From positions 248,001-312,000 of the forward strand of contig CAKSTR010000001.1 of NCBI GenBank assembly GCA_934500835.1: DNA of 64,000 nt, in the 5' to 3' direction. Of this stretch, positions 9,100 through 16,259 are shown piece by piece (position 1 is the first letter of the stretch; every line of letters starts with the position of its first letter). The position numbers and the translations under genes were made by a program. The stretch comes from an uncultured Paracoccaceae bacterium (lineage in GTDB: Bacteria; Pseudomonadota; Alphaproteobacteria; Rhodobacterales; Rhodobacteraceae). The notes under the pieces were generated by a model. It worked only from the letters and a program-made list of their open reading frames with translations, was not told where the DNA came from and did not search any database.

Positions 9100-9617
9100 T
9101 GTTGCGTTTGCTGACCGGACTGACCCTGGCGGCGGGGCTTGCCCTCGCCCTGCCCGTTGCGGGTTTCGCGCAGGACGATGTGATCGAGTATGCCCCCGAC
9201 GATGCGGTGATGGAGGCCGCCATCGCCGAAGCCCGGGCCACCCTGCCGCTGTTTCTTGAACATGCGCTGGACGCCAAAGGCTACGGAATCGAGGGTGCGG
9301 TGCTGAAGGTCGGCTTCCCGACGCAGGGCAGGACCAGCATGTCGAAGGAACATATCTGGGTCAGCCCCTTCGCCCTCCATCCCGACGGGACCTTCGTCGG
9401 CCTTCTGGCCAATGCCCCGGTGGATCTTGGCGATCTGCAAGAGGGCGACCAGGTCGAGTTCAGCCAGGACATGATCTCGGACTGGCATCTGACCGAACCG
9501 TCGGGTCTGTTCCGGGGCAGCTACACCTCGCGGGTGATGTATGACGCGGGGGCTTTTGGCGACACGCCCTTCGAGCAGATCTTCACGGCAGAGCCGGTGC
9601 CGGCCGACTGGAAATAG
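9096..9617 (+). CDS. Secreted DUF2314 domain protein
   Basis: A 173-residue protein with a Sec signal peptide (about 1-25, ending AGFAQ). The mature domain has AEARATLPLFLEHAL, a FPTQGR strand and a KEHIWVSPF motif, which I recognise as DUF2314 (YegJ-like). It likely resides in the periplasm. Its function is unknown. Its start overlaps the pyc stop by 4 nt, so the two are co-translated, but no functional link is evident. A VOC-type remnant follows directly after the stop. Confidence 0.8.
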   Translation: MMLRLLTGLTLAAGLALALPVAGFAQDDVIEYAPDDAVMEAAIAEARATLPLFLEHALDAKGYGIEGAVLKVGFPTQGRTSMSKEHIWVSPFALHPDGTFVGLLANAPVDLGDLQEGDQVEFSQDMISDWHLTEPSGLFRGSYTSRVMYDAGAFGDTPFEQIFTAEPVPADWK

Positions 9618-9618
9618 C

Positions 9619-9810
9619 TTGCCAGGCGGCATCGCCGTCTTCTCGGTGCTGGTGCCCGGCCATGCCCGCTTTCTGCAAGCCGGCGTCGCCTTCGAAGCCC
9701 CGCCCAGGGATGAACCCTATGGCCGCGTCGCCGTCTTCCGCGACCCTTGGGGCAACCGCCGAGACCTGATCCGCTTTGCCGATCCCGCCAGCCGCTGCGG
9801 CACGGGCTGA
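9619..9810 (+). pseudogene. Truncated VOC (glyoxalase/bleomycin-resistance fold) gene remnant
   Basis: The frame after the DUF2314 stop reads LPGGIAVFSVLVPGHARFLQ, then AGVAFEAPPRDEPYGRVAVF and RDPWGNRRDLI to a TGA at 9808-9810. The latter half matches the last beta-alpha-beta of VOC-superfamily enzymes (PPRDEPYGRVAVFxDPxGNxWDL). Codon bias is strongly coding-like. The first two-thirds of the usual ~125 residues are absent and no proper start is seen, so this is a 3' fragment. It lies immediately left of the first tRNA-Gly, consistent with past rearrangement there. Confidence 0.6.
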
Positions 9811-9915
9811 CCGCCCCCACCCTGCCCGCCGGTCGGCGGGAAAAATCCGCAACCCTTCGTTTTTCCCCTTGCGTCCCGTCCCGGGCCTGACTAGATCACC
9901 GCCTGTCCAGACGGT

Positions 9916-9990
9916 GCGGGCGTAGCTCAGGGGTAGAGCATAACCTTGCCAAGGTTAGGGTCGTGAGTTCGAATCTCATCGCCCGCTCCA
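9916..9990 (+). tRNA. tRNA-Gly (GCC), copy 1
   Basis: A complete cloverleaf: acceptor GCGGGCG/CGCCCGC, D-arm GCTC/GAGC, anticodon stem TAACC/GGTTA with loop TTGCCAA (anticodon GCC), T-arm GTGAG-TTCGAAT-CTCAT, discriminator T, and an encoded CCA (9988-9990). The sequence is identical over all 75 nt to the copy at 48577-48651 on the same strand. The two genes bracket the catabolic block. Confidence 0.97.
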
Positions 9991-10017
9991 TCCGGACCAA
10001 ATTTGCGCAGGCATAAG

Positions 10018-10040
10018 TGGCGTCCTCCGGGGCGCCATTT
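10018..10040. terminator. Hairpin 3' of tRNA-Gly copy 1
   Basis: TGGCGTCC-TCCG-GGGCGCCA forms an 8-bp stem (one T-G wobble) with a 4-nt loop, followed by a short T run. It can end transcription of the tRNA and, from the other side, of the minus-strand amidohydrolase operon. Confidence 0.5.
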
Positions 10041-10071
10041 GCGTTCCGGGCCTTGCGAACATCGCTTGTCG

Positions 10072-10206
10072 TCACACCGCAGACAGGATGGCCCGCACGC
10101 GCGGCCGGTCCGGCGAAGCTTCAAGCCGGATCGCCGACGGCACCTTCTGCCGCCCCGCACCAGCCGCCACCTGAACGCGAAGGTCGCCCGGCCCAAGATG
10201 GTCATG
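10072..10206 (-). pseudogene. Possible C-terminal gene remnant at the left edge of the catabolic block
   Basis: On the minus strand, past the stop of the M20 hydrolase, an open frame of about 44 codons with strongly G/C third positions ends at 10072. It reads HDHLGPGDLRVQVAAGAG and then a charged tail ending IRLEASPDRPRVRAILSAV. It has no start of its own outside the overlapping M20 gene and I do not recognise the family. The bias suggests once-coding DNA, that is, the 3' end of a gene cut off when this junction formed. It could equally be chance in G+C-rich DNA. Confidence 0.25.
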
Positions 10207-11476
10207 CCACAGAGCAGGTCCGATCGAGATGGCGGACCGTCTCGAACAGGACCGCCGCGCCCTGGGAGAGATGGTGCTTCTCTGTCCACTCGTCCGGGCA
10301 ATGGCTGCGGCCATCAAGGTTGGGCACGAAAAGCATCGCGGCCGGTGCGATCCTTGCGAAGAAGGCCGCGTCATGCCCTGCACCGCTTGCCATGTCCTGC
10401 GTCCGCAATCCCTGCGCGGCCGACACCTCCCGCAGAAGCGCGACAAGCGCGGGATCGAAACCCACCGGCCGCCCCCGGGACAGGACCCGGAACGATGCGA
10501 CCCTTGCGCCATAGGCCTGCGCACAGCCTTCGGCCGAACCGGCCAGGTCGGCAAGGAAGCCGTCTGTCGCGGCCTCGGTCACCGCCCGGACTTCGACCAG
10601 CAGTCGGGCGGTTCCGGGAACCACGTTCGCGGCGTTCGGAGTGACCTCGATCTCGCCTGCCGTTGCCACGAAATGCCCCTGCCCCGCAGCGGCCCCCGCC
10701 TCGGCCAGTGCACGCACGGCCAGCACGACGGAGGCTGCGGCCACCAGCGCATCGCGCCTGTCGGCCATGCCGGTGGTCCCGGCATGGTCGGCCCGCCCCT
10801 CGATCACGATCTCGACCCGCGTGATCCCCACCACAGAGGTGACGATCCCCAGATCAAGGCCGGTGGCCTCCAGCACCCGCCCCTGCTCGATGTGCAACTC
10901 CAGCCAGGCGCATAGATCCTCGCGCCGCGCCGAGGCGATTTCATCGGGCGCGCCTCCCATGCGGCCGATGGCCTGCGCCAAGGTTTCGCCGTCCGCCTTG
11001 CGTCTGGTCAGGAAATCTTCCGGCAACGCCCCCGCGATCGCGCGCGAGCCGATGCAGGACAGGCCGAATTCGCTGACCTCTTCGGCCAGGCAATCCACCA
11101 CCTCGACCGCATGTCGCAGCCGGATGCCGCGCTCCTGCATCGAACGGACGGCCTCCAGCGCCACGATCACCCCTGCCGTGCCGTCGAAGCGCCCGCCGCC
11201 CGGCACCGTGTCGGAGTGCGAGCCAAGCGCGATGGTGCCGGCCCCGGCGTCAGTCCCCTCGATCCGCCCGATCAGGTTGCCCGCCGCGTCGATCCGCACC
11301 GTCAGGCCGGCGGCGCGGAACCGCGCGGTCAGCCAGGCGCGTCCGTCCAGGAAGGTGGCAGAGAAGGACCGCCGGGTATAGGGCCGTCCCGGTTCGGTCA
11401 GTTCGGCCAAGGCCATCAGGTCATCCCAGATGCGCTGACCATCCACCGGCAGATTGTGGCGCAGCTCGGGCGTCAT
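10202..11476 (-). CDS. M20-family Zn-dependent amidohydrolase (N-carbamoyl-L-amino-acid hydrolase / allantoate amidohydrolase-like)
   Basis: A 424-residue cytoplasmic enzyme of the hydantoinase/carbamoylase branch of M20. The dinuclear metal ligands are all present: His87 (GSHSDT), Asp98 (GGRFDGTAG), Glu132-133 (AEEVSEFG), His195 (LELHIEQG) and a C-terminal His in SHCPDEWT. The lid domain contains RADHAGTTGM. The family hydrolyses N-carbamoyl amino acids or allantoate to the amino acid, CO2 and ammonia. Its ATG overlaps the stop of the upstream amidohydrolase by 4 nt (11473-11476), so the pair probably performs ring opening followed by decarbamoylation. Exact substrate unknown. Confidence 0.88.
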   Translation of the reverse strand: MTPELRHNLPVDGQRIWDDLMALAELTEPGRPYTRRSFSATFLDGRAWLTARFRAAGLTVRIDAAGNLIGRIEGTDAGAGTIALGSHSDTVPGGGRFDGTAGVIVALEAVRSMQERGIRLRHAVEVVDCLAEEVSEFGLSCIGSRAIAGALPEDFLTRRKADGETLAQAIGRMGGAPDEIASARREDLCAWLELHIEQGRVLEATGLDLGIVTSVVGITRVEIVIEGRADHAGTTGMADRRDALVAAASVVLAVRALAEAGAAAGQGHFVATAGEIEVTPNAANVVPGTARLLVEVRAVTEAATDGFLADLAGSAEGCAQAYGARVASFRVLSRGRPVGFDPALVALLREVSAAQGLRTQDMASGAGHDAAFFARIAPAAMLFVPNLDGRSHCPDEWTEKHHLSQGAAVLFETVRHLDRTCSVA

Positions 11477-12840
11477 TCCGGGGCGCCCGGCAGGGGCCGC
11501 ACGAACTGCCCGGCACCGGGTTCGGCAAGCACGCGGCTGCCGTCGAACACCATCCGGCCGCGCTGGTAGGTGGCCGCGACGGTCCAGGGCAGGTCCATCC
11601 CGTCATAGGGGCTCCAGTCCACGGCGTTATGCCCGCTTTGCGCAGCAAGGTAGCGGCGCGTGCGCGGGGCGAGGACCGCAATATCGCCGTCCCGCCCGAT
11701 GCCGATGCCGCCCTTGCGATGCGTCAGGCGGAAATGGCGCGCCGGGTTCTCGGCCAGCAGCCGCGCCGCCCATGTCACCGGCAGGCCGCGTTCGTGCAAG
11801 CCCTTGACCAGCAACGGCAGCAGAACCTCCAGCCCCGGCACGCCCGAGGCGTTCTTCAGGATGTCGGGATCGTTCTTCCGGTCCAGCGTCCAGCTGACGT
11901 GGTCCGATGAGACAAGGCCGACATTGCCCGCCGCCAGATGGGCCCAGAGCTTCTCGCGCTCGGCCCGGGGCCGGACGGGCGGGTTGATCTTGGCAAGACC
12001 TCCCAGCCGCGCCACGTCATCCTCTTCGGTCAGGGTCAGGTAGTGGATGCAGGCCTCCACCGTCGCACGATGCCCCATGCCGCGATAGGCGCTGGCCAGA
12101 TCGTAGCCACGCCCCAGAGAGCAATGCACCACATGGGCATGGCAGCCGGTGGCGGCACCGATCTCATAGACTTGCGCCATGGCCAGCACCTCGGCCAGTT
12201 CGGGCCGGGCCAGCCCATGCGCACGATGATCGGCCGGGCCATGATGGGCGCGAACATGCGCGGTCGCCGCGTCCACCACCTCGTGGTCCTCGTTGTGCAC
12301 ACCCGCCACAAGACCATGGCGCGCGATCTCGGCACAGCAGGCGGCCAGCGTCTGCGGCGGCAGGCGGGGAAAGCGCACCGGATGGGTGCCATAGGTCGAG
12401 AACTTGAAGGCGGCCACGCCTGCCCCGACCAACTCGGCCACGCGCAGCGGCCCCTCGTCGGGGTGGCAGGTGCCGTGCAGCGCGAAATCCACCCGGGCCA
12501 GCGCCTCGCCTTCGGCGACCTTGGCCCTGACCCGGTCGGCCGAGCAGATCAGGTCGCCATCGTCATAGGGCATGTCGACGATGGTCGTCACCCCGCCGGC
12601 CGCAGCCGAACGCGTGGACCCGGCAAATCCCTCGTGCCCGGCCTGGCTGCGGCTGTGGACATGCGGGTCGATCGCCCCCGGCAGGATCAGCGCCCGCCCG
12701 TGATCGTGCCGCTCCGTCGCGGCCGGGCCCGTCCCCGTCCCGAAAGCGACCACCCGCCCGTCCGAGATGGCGACAAAGCCGCCCTCCAGCACCCTGTCGG
12801 TCAGCACGACATCGCCGGTCAGCACCAGATCGCAGGTCAT
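11473..12840 (-). CDS. Cyclic amidohydrolase (allantoinase/dihydropyrimidinase/hydantoinase family)
   Basis: A 455-residue TIM-barrel metal hydrolase. Complete binuclear site: His60 and His62 (DPHVHS), carboxylated Lys146 (AFKFSTYG), His182 (GVHNED), His239 (HVVHCS) and Asp313 (SSDHV). The family opens cyclic amides such as allantoin, hydantoins and dihydropyrimidines. I start at ATG 12840 (MTCDLVLTGD), the normal first strand, with GGAG just upstream; an upstream in-frame extension to 12927 would overlap the divergent promoter. It is the first gene of a two-gene operon with the M20 hydrolase, divergent from the double-HTH LysR gene. Confidence 0.85.
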   Translation of the reverse strand: MTCDLVLTGDVVLTDRVLEGGFVAISDGRVVAFGTGTGPAATERHDHGRALILPGAIDPHVHSRSQAGHEGFAGSTRSAAAGGVTTIVDMPYDDGDLICSADRVRAKVAEGEALARVDFALHGTCHPDEGPLRVAELVGAGVAAFKFSTYGTHPVRFPRLPPQTLAACCAEIARHGLVAGVHNEDHEVVDAATAHVRAHHGPADHRAHGLARPELAEVLAMAQVYEIGAATGCHAHVVHCSLGRGYDLASAYRGMGHRATVEACIHYLTLTEEDDVARLGGLAKINPPVRPRAEREKLWAHLAAGNVGLVSSDHVSWTLDRKNDPDILKNASGVPGLEVLLPLLVKGLHERGLPVTWAARLLAENPARHFRLTHRKGGIGIGRDGDIAVLAPRTRRYLAAQSGHNAVDWSPYDGMDLPWTVAATYQRGRMVFDGSRVLAEPGAGQFVRPLPGAPE

Positions 12841-12949
12841 CTCCGGCCCCCCTTCCCGGCTTGGCAGATGCGGCAGACTAGGATGCGCATCCGGGCGCAA
12901 GCCCATAAGCATGATTGAACGCATCATGCGATATGTCTAACGATGGGCC

Positions 12950-14131
12950 ATGCTGCCGGCCCGATCCCTTGTCTACTTCCTTGCCACGCTGCAGACGGCA
13001 AGCCTGACCGCGACGGCACGCCGCTTCGGGGTTTCGGTGCCCACCGTCAGTTCCAGCATTGCCCGGCTGGAGGCGCAGCTTGGCCATCCGCTGTTCCTGC
13101 GCACGCCACGCGGGCTTGTCGCCTCCGAAGCCGCAGTTGGGGCGGCCGGGCAGATCGCCGACATCCTGTCCGGCCTGACCGCATTCGAGACCGGCGCCGC
13201 GGCCGGGGTTCCGCCGGACCTGGACCTGCACCGCTGCCACGATCTTCGCCTGTCCTTGCGCCTGATCACCCGTTTCGCCGCAGTGTTCGAGGCGGGAAGC
13301 ATCGGCAACGCTGCCGCCGCCCTGCGCGTGACGCAGCCGCAGATCAGCCGGCAGATCGCCGAACTGGAAACGCTGCTTGAAACGCCGCTTTTCGACCGCC
13401 ACTCCTACGGTGTCACGGCAACCCCGGCGGCGCAGCGTCTTTACGCCCGCGCCCGGCCGCTCTGCGATGCAGCCGAGGCGCTGGTCCGGCACGGCAACCG
13501 CCGGTTCTCGGCCGATCTGAACACCACCAGGCTGGGTTCCGTCCCGCCCTTCCACCCCGAAAGCCGGCTTGCGGGGCTGCTCTGCACCCTGTGCATCCGC
13601 TGGCCCGCCCGCCATCCCGGCACCAGTCTCGCCATCACGACCGAGGCCACGGACGGGCTGGTGGCGGCGCTGATGGCGGGCACGCTGCACGCCGCGATCG
13701 TCGAGACCGACGAGGTGCCCGAGGGTTGCGCCAGCCGCATGCTGTTCCGGTCGGAACTTGAGCTGCTGGTCGGCGCCGCTGCGCCCGATGCCTCGGCCGA
13801 GACGATCCTCGCGACCTGCCCCCTTGCCCTGCAAAGCCGCGCCTCTGGCCTGCGGCGGCTGACCGACGGCTGGCTGCGCCACCGCGGTCTGGTGCCTCCC
13901 TTCCTGCTGGAAGTCGATTCCATGCCTGTCATCGGTAGGCTGGTCGCACAATCGGACCATTGCTCGGTCATCCCGCACGGCGCCTATCCGGCGGACGGCC
14001 GCATCATCCGGACCCTGCCCCTGCCCGAGGCGCCGATCTTCTCGCAAAGCCTGATCTGGCGCCGCGACATGGCGGCCACCCGGCAGCTGCGCCGCCTGCT
14101 GGATCTGGTCGATCAGGCGCTGAAAGCCTGA
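12950..14131 (+). CDS. LysR-type regulator with two tandem HTH domains
   Basis: A 393-residue protein. The first LysR-type winged helix spans ~7-63 (TASLTATARRFGVSVPTVSS then IARLEAQLGHPLFLRTPRG). A second complete one spans ~104-166 (EAGSIGNAAAALRVTQPQIS then RQIAELETLLETPLFDRHS). A short effector-binding domain follows (~185-385). Ordinary LysR proteins are ~300 residues with one HTH; duplication of the DNA-binding head is unusual. The gene lies between the minus-strand amidohydrolase pair and the plus-strand lyase homologue and probably controls both. The effector is presumably a pathway substrate; this is inference. Confidence 0.88.
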   Translation: MLPARSLVYFLATLQTASLTATARRFGVSVPTVSSSIARLEAQLGHPLFLRTPRGLVASEAAVGAAGQIADILSGLTAFETGAAAGVPPDLDLHRCHDLRLSLRLITRFAAVFEAGSIGNAAAALRVTQPQISRQIAELETLLETPLFDRHSYGVTATPAAQRLYARARPLCDAAEALVRHGNRRFSADLNTTRLGSVPPFHPESRLAGLLCTLCIRWPARHPGTSLAITTEATDGLVAALMAGTLHAAIVETDEVPEGCASRMLFRSELELLVGAAAPDASAETILATCPLALQSRASGLRRLTDGWLRHRGLVPPFLLEVDSMPVIGRLVAQSDHCSVIPHGAYPADGRIIRTLPLPEAPIFSQSLIWRRDMAATRQLRRLLDLVDQALKA

Positions 14132-14215
14132 CCGCATGCCGCCTTGTCCATTCCGCATGGCACAGGCCAGGACGGCAGGGCTAGCCTGCCCCATCCTCGC
14201 CGTACGGGTCGCTCC

Positions 14216-15673
14216 ATGACTGTTTCCCTTTCCACCCGCCACGACATCACGCTGGACACCTTCCGCGCCGTCGCCTGGCAGGGCGAGCGGATCGCCCTGC
14301 CAGAGGAGGTGCTTGCCCGTCTTGCCGCCCTGCGCCTGCACTACGAGCGCCTGATCACCGGCGGGTCGGAGAAGGGTATCTACGGCATCAGCGTCGGACA
14401 GGGCGAGATGGCGGTCAATGCCATGACCGGCGAAGAGGTTGACCGGCTGGCGCGGATGAAACCGCTGGCGGCGGCCGTGACCTTCGGCCCGTCCTATCCG
14501 CGCCGGGTGCTGCGCGGGATCGTGCTGGCGCGGCTGGCCAACCTTCTGGGCGGTCATGGCGGCGGCACGGTGCGGCTGGTGCAGGACATCGCCGCCATGC
14601 TGAACGACGACCGCATTCCCGACCTGTCGCAGTCGGGTCATGGCGGCCCGGGCGAGATCCTTGCGCTCTACAAGCTCTTTGCCGATCTCAGCCAGTCGCG
14701 CGACCTTGTCGCCGGCGAACGCGGTGCGCTGATCAACGGCGCGCCCTGCGCGGCGGCCCTGCTGGCGGACGCGGCCCTTGTGGCCGGGCAGCGCATCGAG
14801 CTTGCCGAACATGTGCTGGCGCTTGCCCTTGATGCCTTCAACGCGCCGGACGAGCATTACCGCCGCGATCTGGGCGATCTCTGGGGCGGCGATCACAACC
14901 GCACCGCCTTTGCCCGCCTGTCGCGCCTGCTGGCGCATGATCACCCGATCCCGCAGCGCGACCATCAGGCGCCGGTCAGCTTCCGCAGCGTGCCTGCGAT
15001 GCTGGGCCTGTCGCATTGGGCGCTGGCCGGGGCGCAGGAACTGGCCGCGCAGGCGCTGTCGGCCGTCAGCCACAATCCCGTCTGGCTGCCGCCGTCAGCG
15101 GCCCATCCCGATGGCGAGACCTTCAGCACCGTCGGCTACAACAACGCCATGGCCGCACCTGCCATGGACAACCTTGCCGCCGCTTCGGTCGAGTTGTGCC
15201 TTGTCTGCGAACGGCTTTCGACCGGGCTGATGAACAGCCGCGTCAGCGGAATGCCCGAATTCCTGCTGACCGACCGCGACGCCGGGAATACCGACGGTCA
15301 CGGCGCCATCGGCTATATTCCCATGGCGATCGTGGGCTATCTGGAAGAGGCCCGCGCGGCTGCGCAGCGCACCTTCACCCCGCCCAGCGACATGTCGGTC
15401 TACGGGCAGGACAACGTGGCTTCGACCGCCTTCCTGGCCTGGCCGAAACAGGAGACCGCCGGGCGCTGCCTTGACGCCTGCCTCGCGCTTCTGGGGGTGG
15501 TTGCAAGCCAGGCGTTCCATGTGACCGGACGCAAGCCCCGTTCGGCCCCGCTGGCCGAAACCCTTGCCACGATCCGCGCCCATGTCCCGCCGGTCAGCGA
15601 CGACCGCGTCCTTGGCCCCGAAATCGGCCGGCTTTCCGGGGCCTTCCGGGCCGGGCTTTACCCGCCGGAGTGA
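14216..15673 (+). CDS. HAL/PAL-family (aromatic amino acid ammonia-lyase fold) homologue lacking the MIO triad
   Basis: A 485-residue protein with family landmarks: Tyr56 in KGIYGISVGQG (equivalent of the catalytic-loop YG), QAPVSFRSVPAMLG (QDxYSxR region), SHNPVWLPP, FSTVGYNNAMAAPAMDNLA, ERLSTGLMNSRVSGMPEFL, and a GQDNVAS element in place of NQEDHVS. The Ala-Ser-Gly that cyclises to the MIO electrophile is replaced by Gly144-Pro145-Gly146 (codons 14645-14653, in SGHGGPGEILAL). Without Ser/Ala-Ser-Gly no MIO can form, so it cannot be a classical ammonia-lyase. ATG 14216 is chosen as the family-like start; its ribosome site is weak. It stands downstream of the double-HTH regulator and converges on ubiX/ubiD, suggesting one pathway. 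Confidence 0.82.
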   Translation: MTVSLSTRHDITLDTFRAVAWQGERIALPEEVLARLAALRLHYERLITGGSEKGIYGISVGQGEMAVNAMTGEEVDRLARMKPLAAAVTFGPSYPRRVLRGIVLARLANLLGGHGGGTVRLVQDIAAMLNDDRIPDLSQSGHGGPGEILALYKLFADLSQSRDLVAGERGALINGAPCAAALLADAALVAGQRIELAEHVLALALDAFNAPDEHYRRDLGDLWGGDHNRTAFARLSRLLAHDHPIPQRDHQAPVSFRSVPAMLGLSHWALAGAQELAAQALSAVSHNPVWLPPSAAHPDGETFSTVGYNNAMAAPAMDNLAAASVELCLVCERLSTGLMNSRVSGMPEFLLTDRDAGNTDGHGAIGYIPMAIVGYLEEARAAAQRTFTPPSDMSVYGQDNVASTAFLAWPKQETAGRCLDACLALLGVVASQAFHVTGRKPRSAPLAETLATIRAHVPPVSDDRVLGPEIGRLSGAFRAGLYPPE

Positions 15674-15680
15674 GCGTCCG

Positions 15681-16259
15681 TCAGCCGTCCTTCCAGCGGT
15701 CGACGGCATCGGAATGCAGACCCAGAAGGTCCAGCGCCCGTCCTGCGCTGTGGTCGATGATCTCCTGCACCGTTTGCGGCCTGGGGTAGAAGGCCGGCAC
15801 CGGCGGCATGACGATCCCGCCCGCCTCCGTCACCGTCACCATGTTGCGGCAATGGATCAGGTTCAGCGGCGTCTCGCGCAGCATCAGCACCAGCCGCCGC
15901 CGTTCCTTCAGCACCACATCCGCCGCCCGCGCGATCAGCGTTCCGCCGATCCCCGCGGCAATCTCGCCAAGGCTCTTTGCCGAACAGGGGGCGATGATCA
16001 TGCCGTCGGTCAGGAAAGAGCCGCTGGCGATCGGCGCGGCGATGTCGGCATTGTCGTAGACCCGCGTCGCCCGATCCTCGAAGTCGCGGACCTTCAGGTC
16101 GCTTTCATGCGCGAGCGAGACCTTCGCCGACCGCGACATGACGAAATGGCTTTCCACCCCCATCCCGGCCAGCAGCTCCAGGATGCGCAGCGGATATTCC
16201 GGCCCCGAAGCCCCGCTGAAGGCGACGATCACCCGCCGCTTGCGCGCACCTGCCATCAA
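15681..16259 (-). CDS. UbiX-family flavin prenyltransferase
   Basis: A 192-residue flavoprotein-fold protein. Features include the N-terminal VAFSGASGPEYPLRILELL (FMN/phosphate loop), MIIAPCSAKSLGEIAAGIG, and a late VPAFYPRPQTVQEIIDHSAGR segment. UbiX enzymes attach a dimethylallyl group to FMN to make prenyl-FMN, the cofactor of UbiD decarboxylases. Its ATG overlaps the stop of the UbiD gene by 4 nt (16256-16259), so cofactor maker and user are co-translated. It is likely dedicated to the neighbouring decarboxylase rather than to ubiquinone synthesis. Confidence 0.92.
   Translation of the reverse strand: MMAGARKRRVIVAFSGASGPEYPLRILELLAGMGVESHFVMSRSAKVSLAHESDLKVRDFEDRATRVYDNADIAAPIASGSFLTDGMIIAPCSAKSLGEIAAGIGGTLIARAADVVLKERRRLVLMLRETPLNLIHCRNMVTVTEAGGIVMPPVPAFYPRPQTVQEIIDHSAGRALDLLGLHSDAVDRWKDG

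Noticed and set aside
12878..15073. 731-codon minus-strand open frame across the LysR and lyase genes
   Set aside because: It spans two real plus-strand genes and has a low-complexity Gln/Arg/Gly composition; no start signal.
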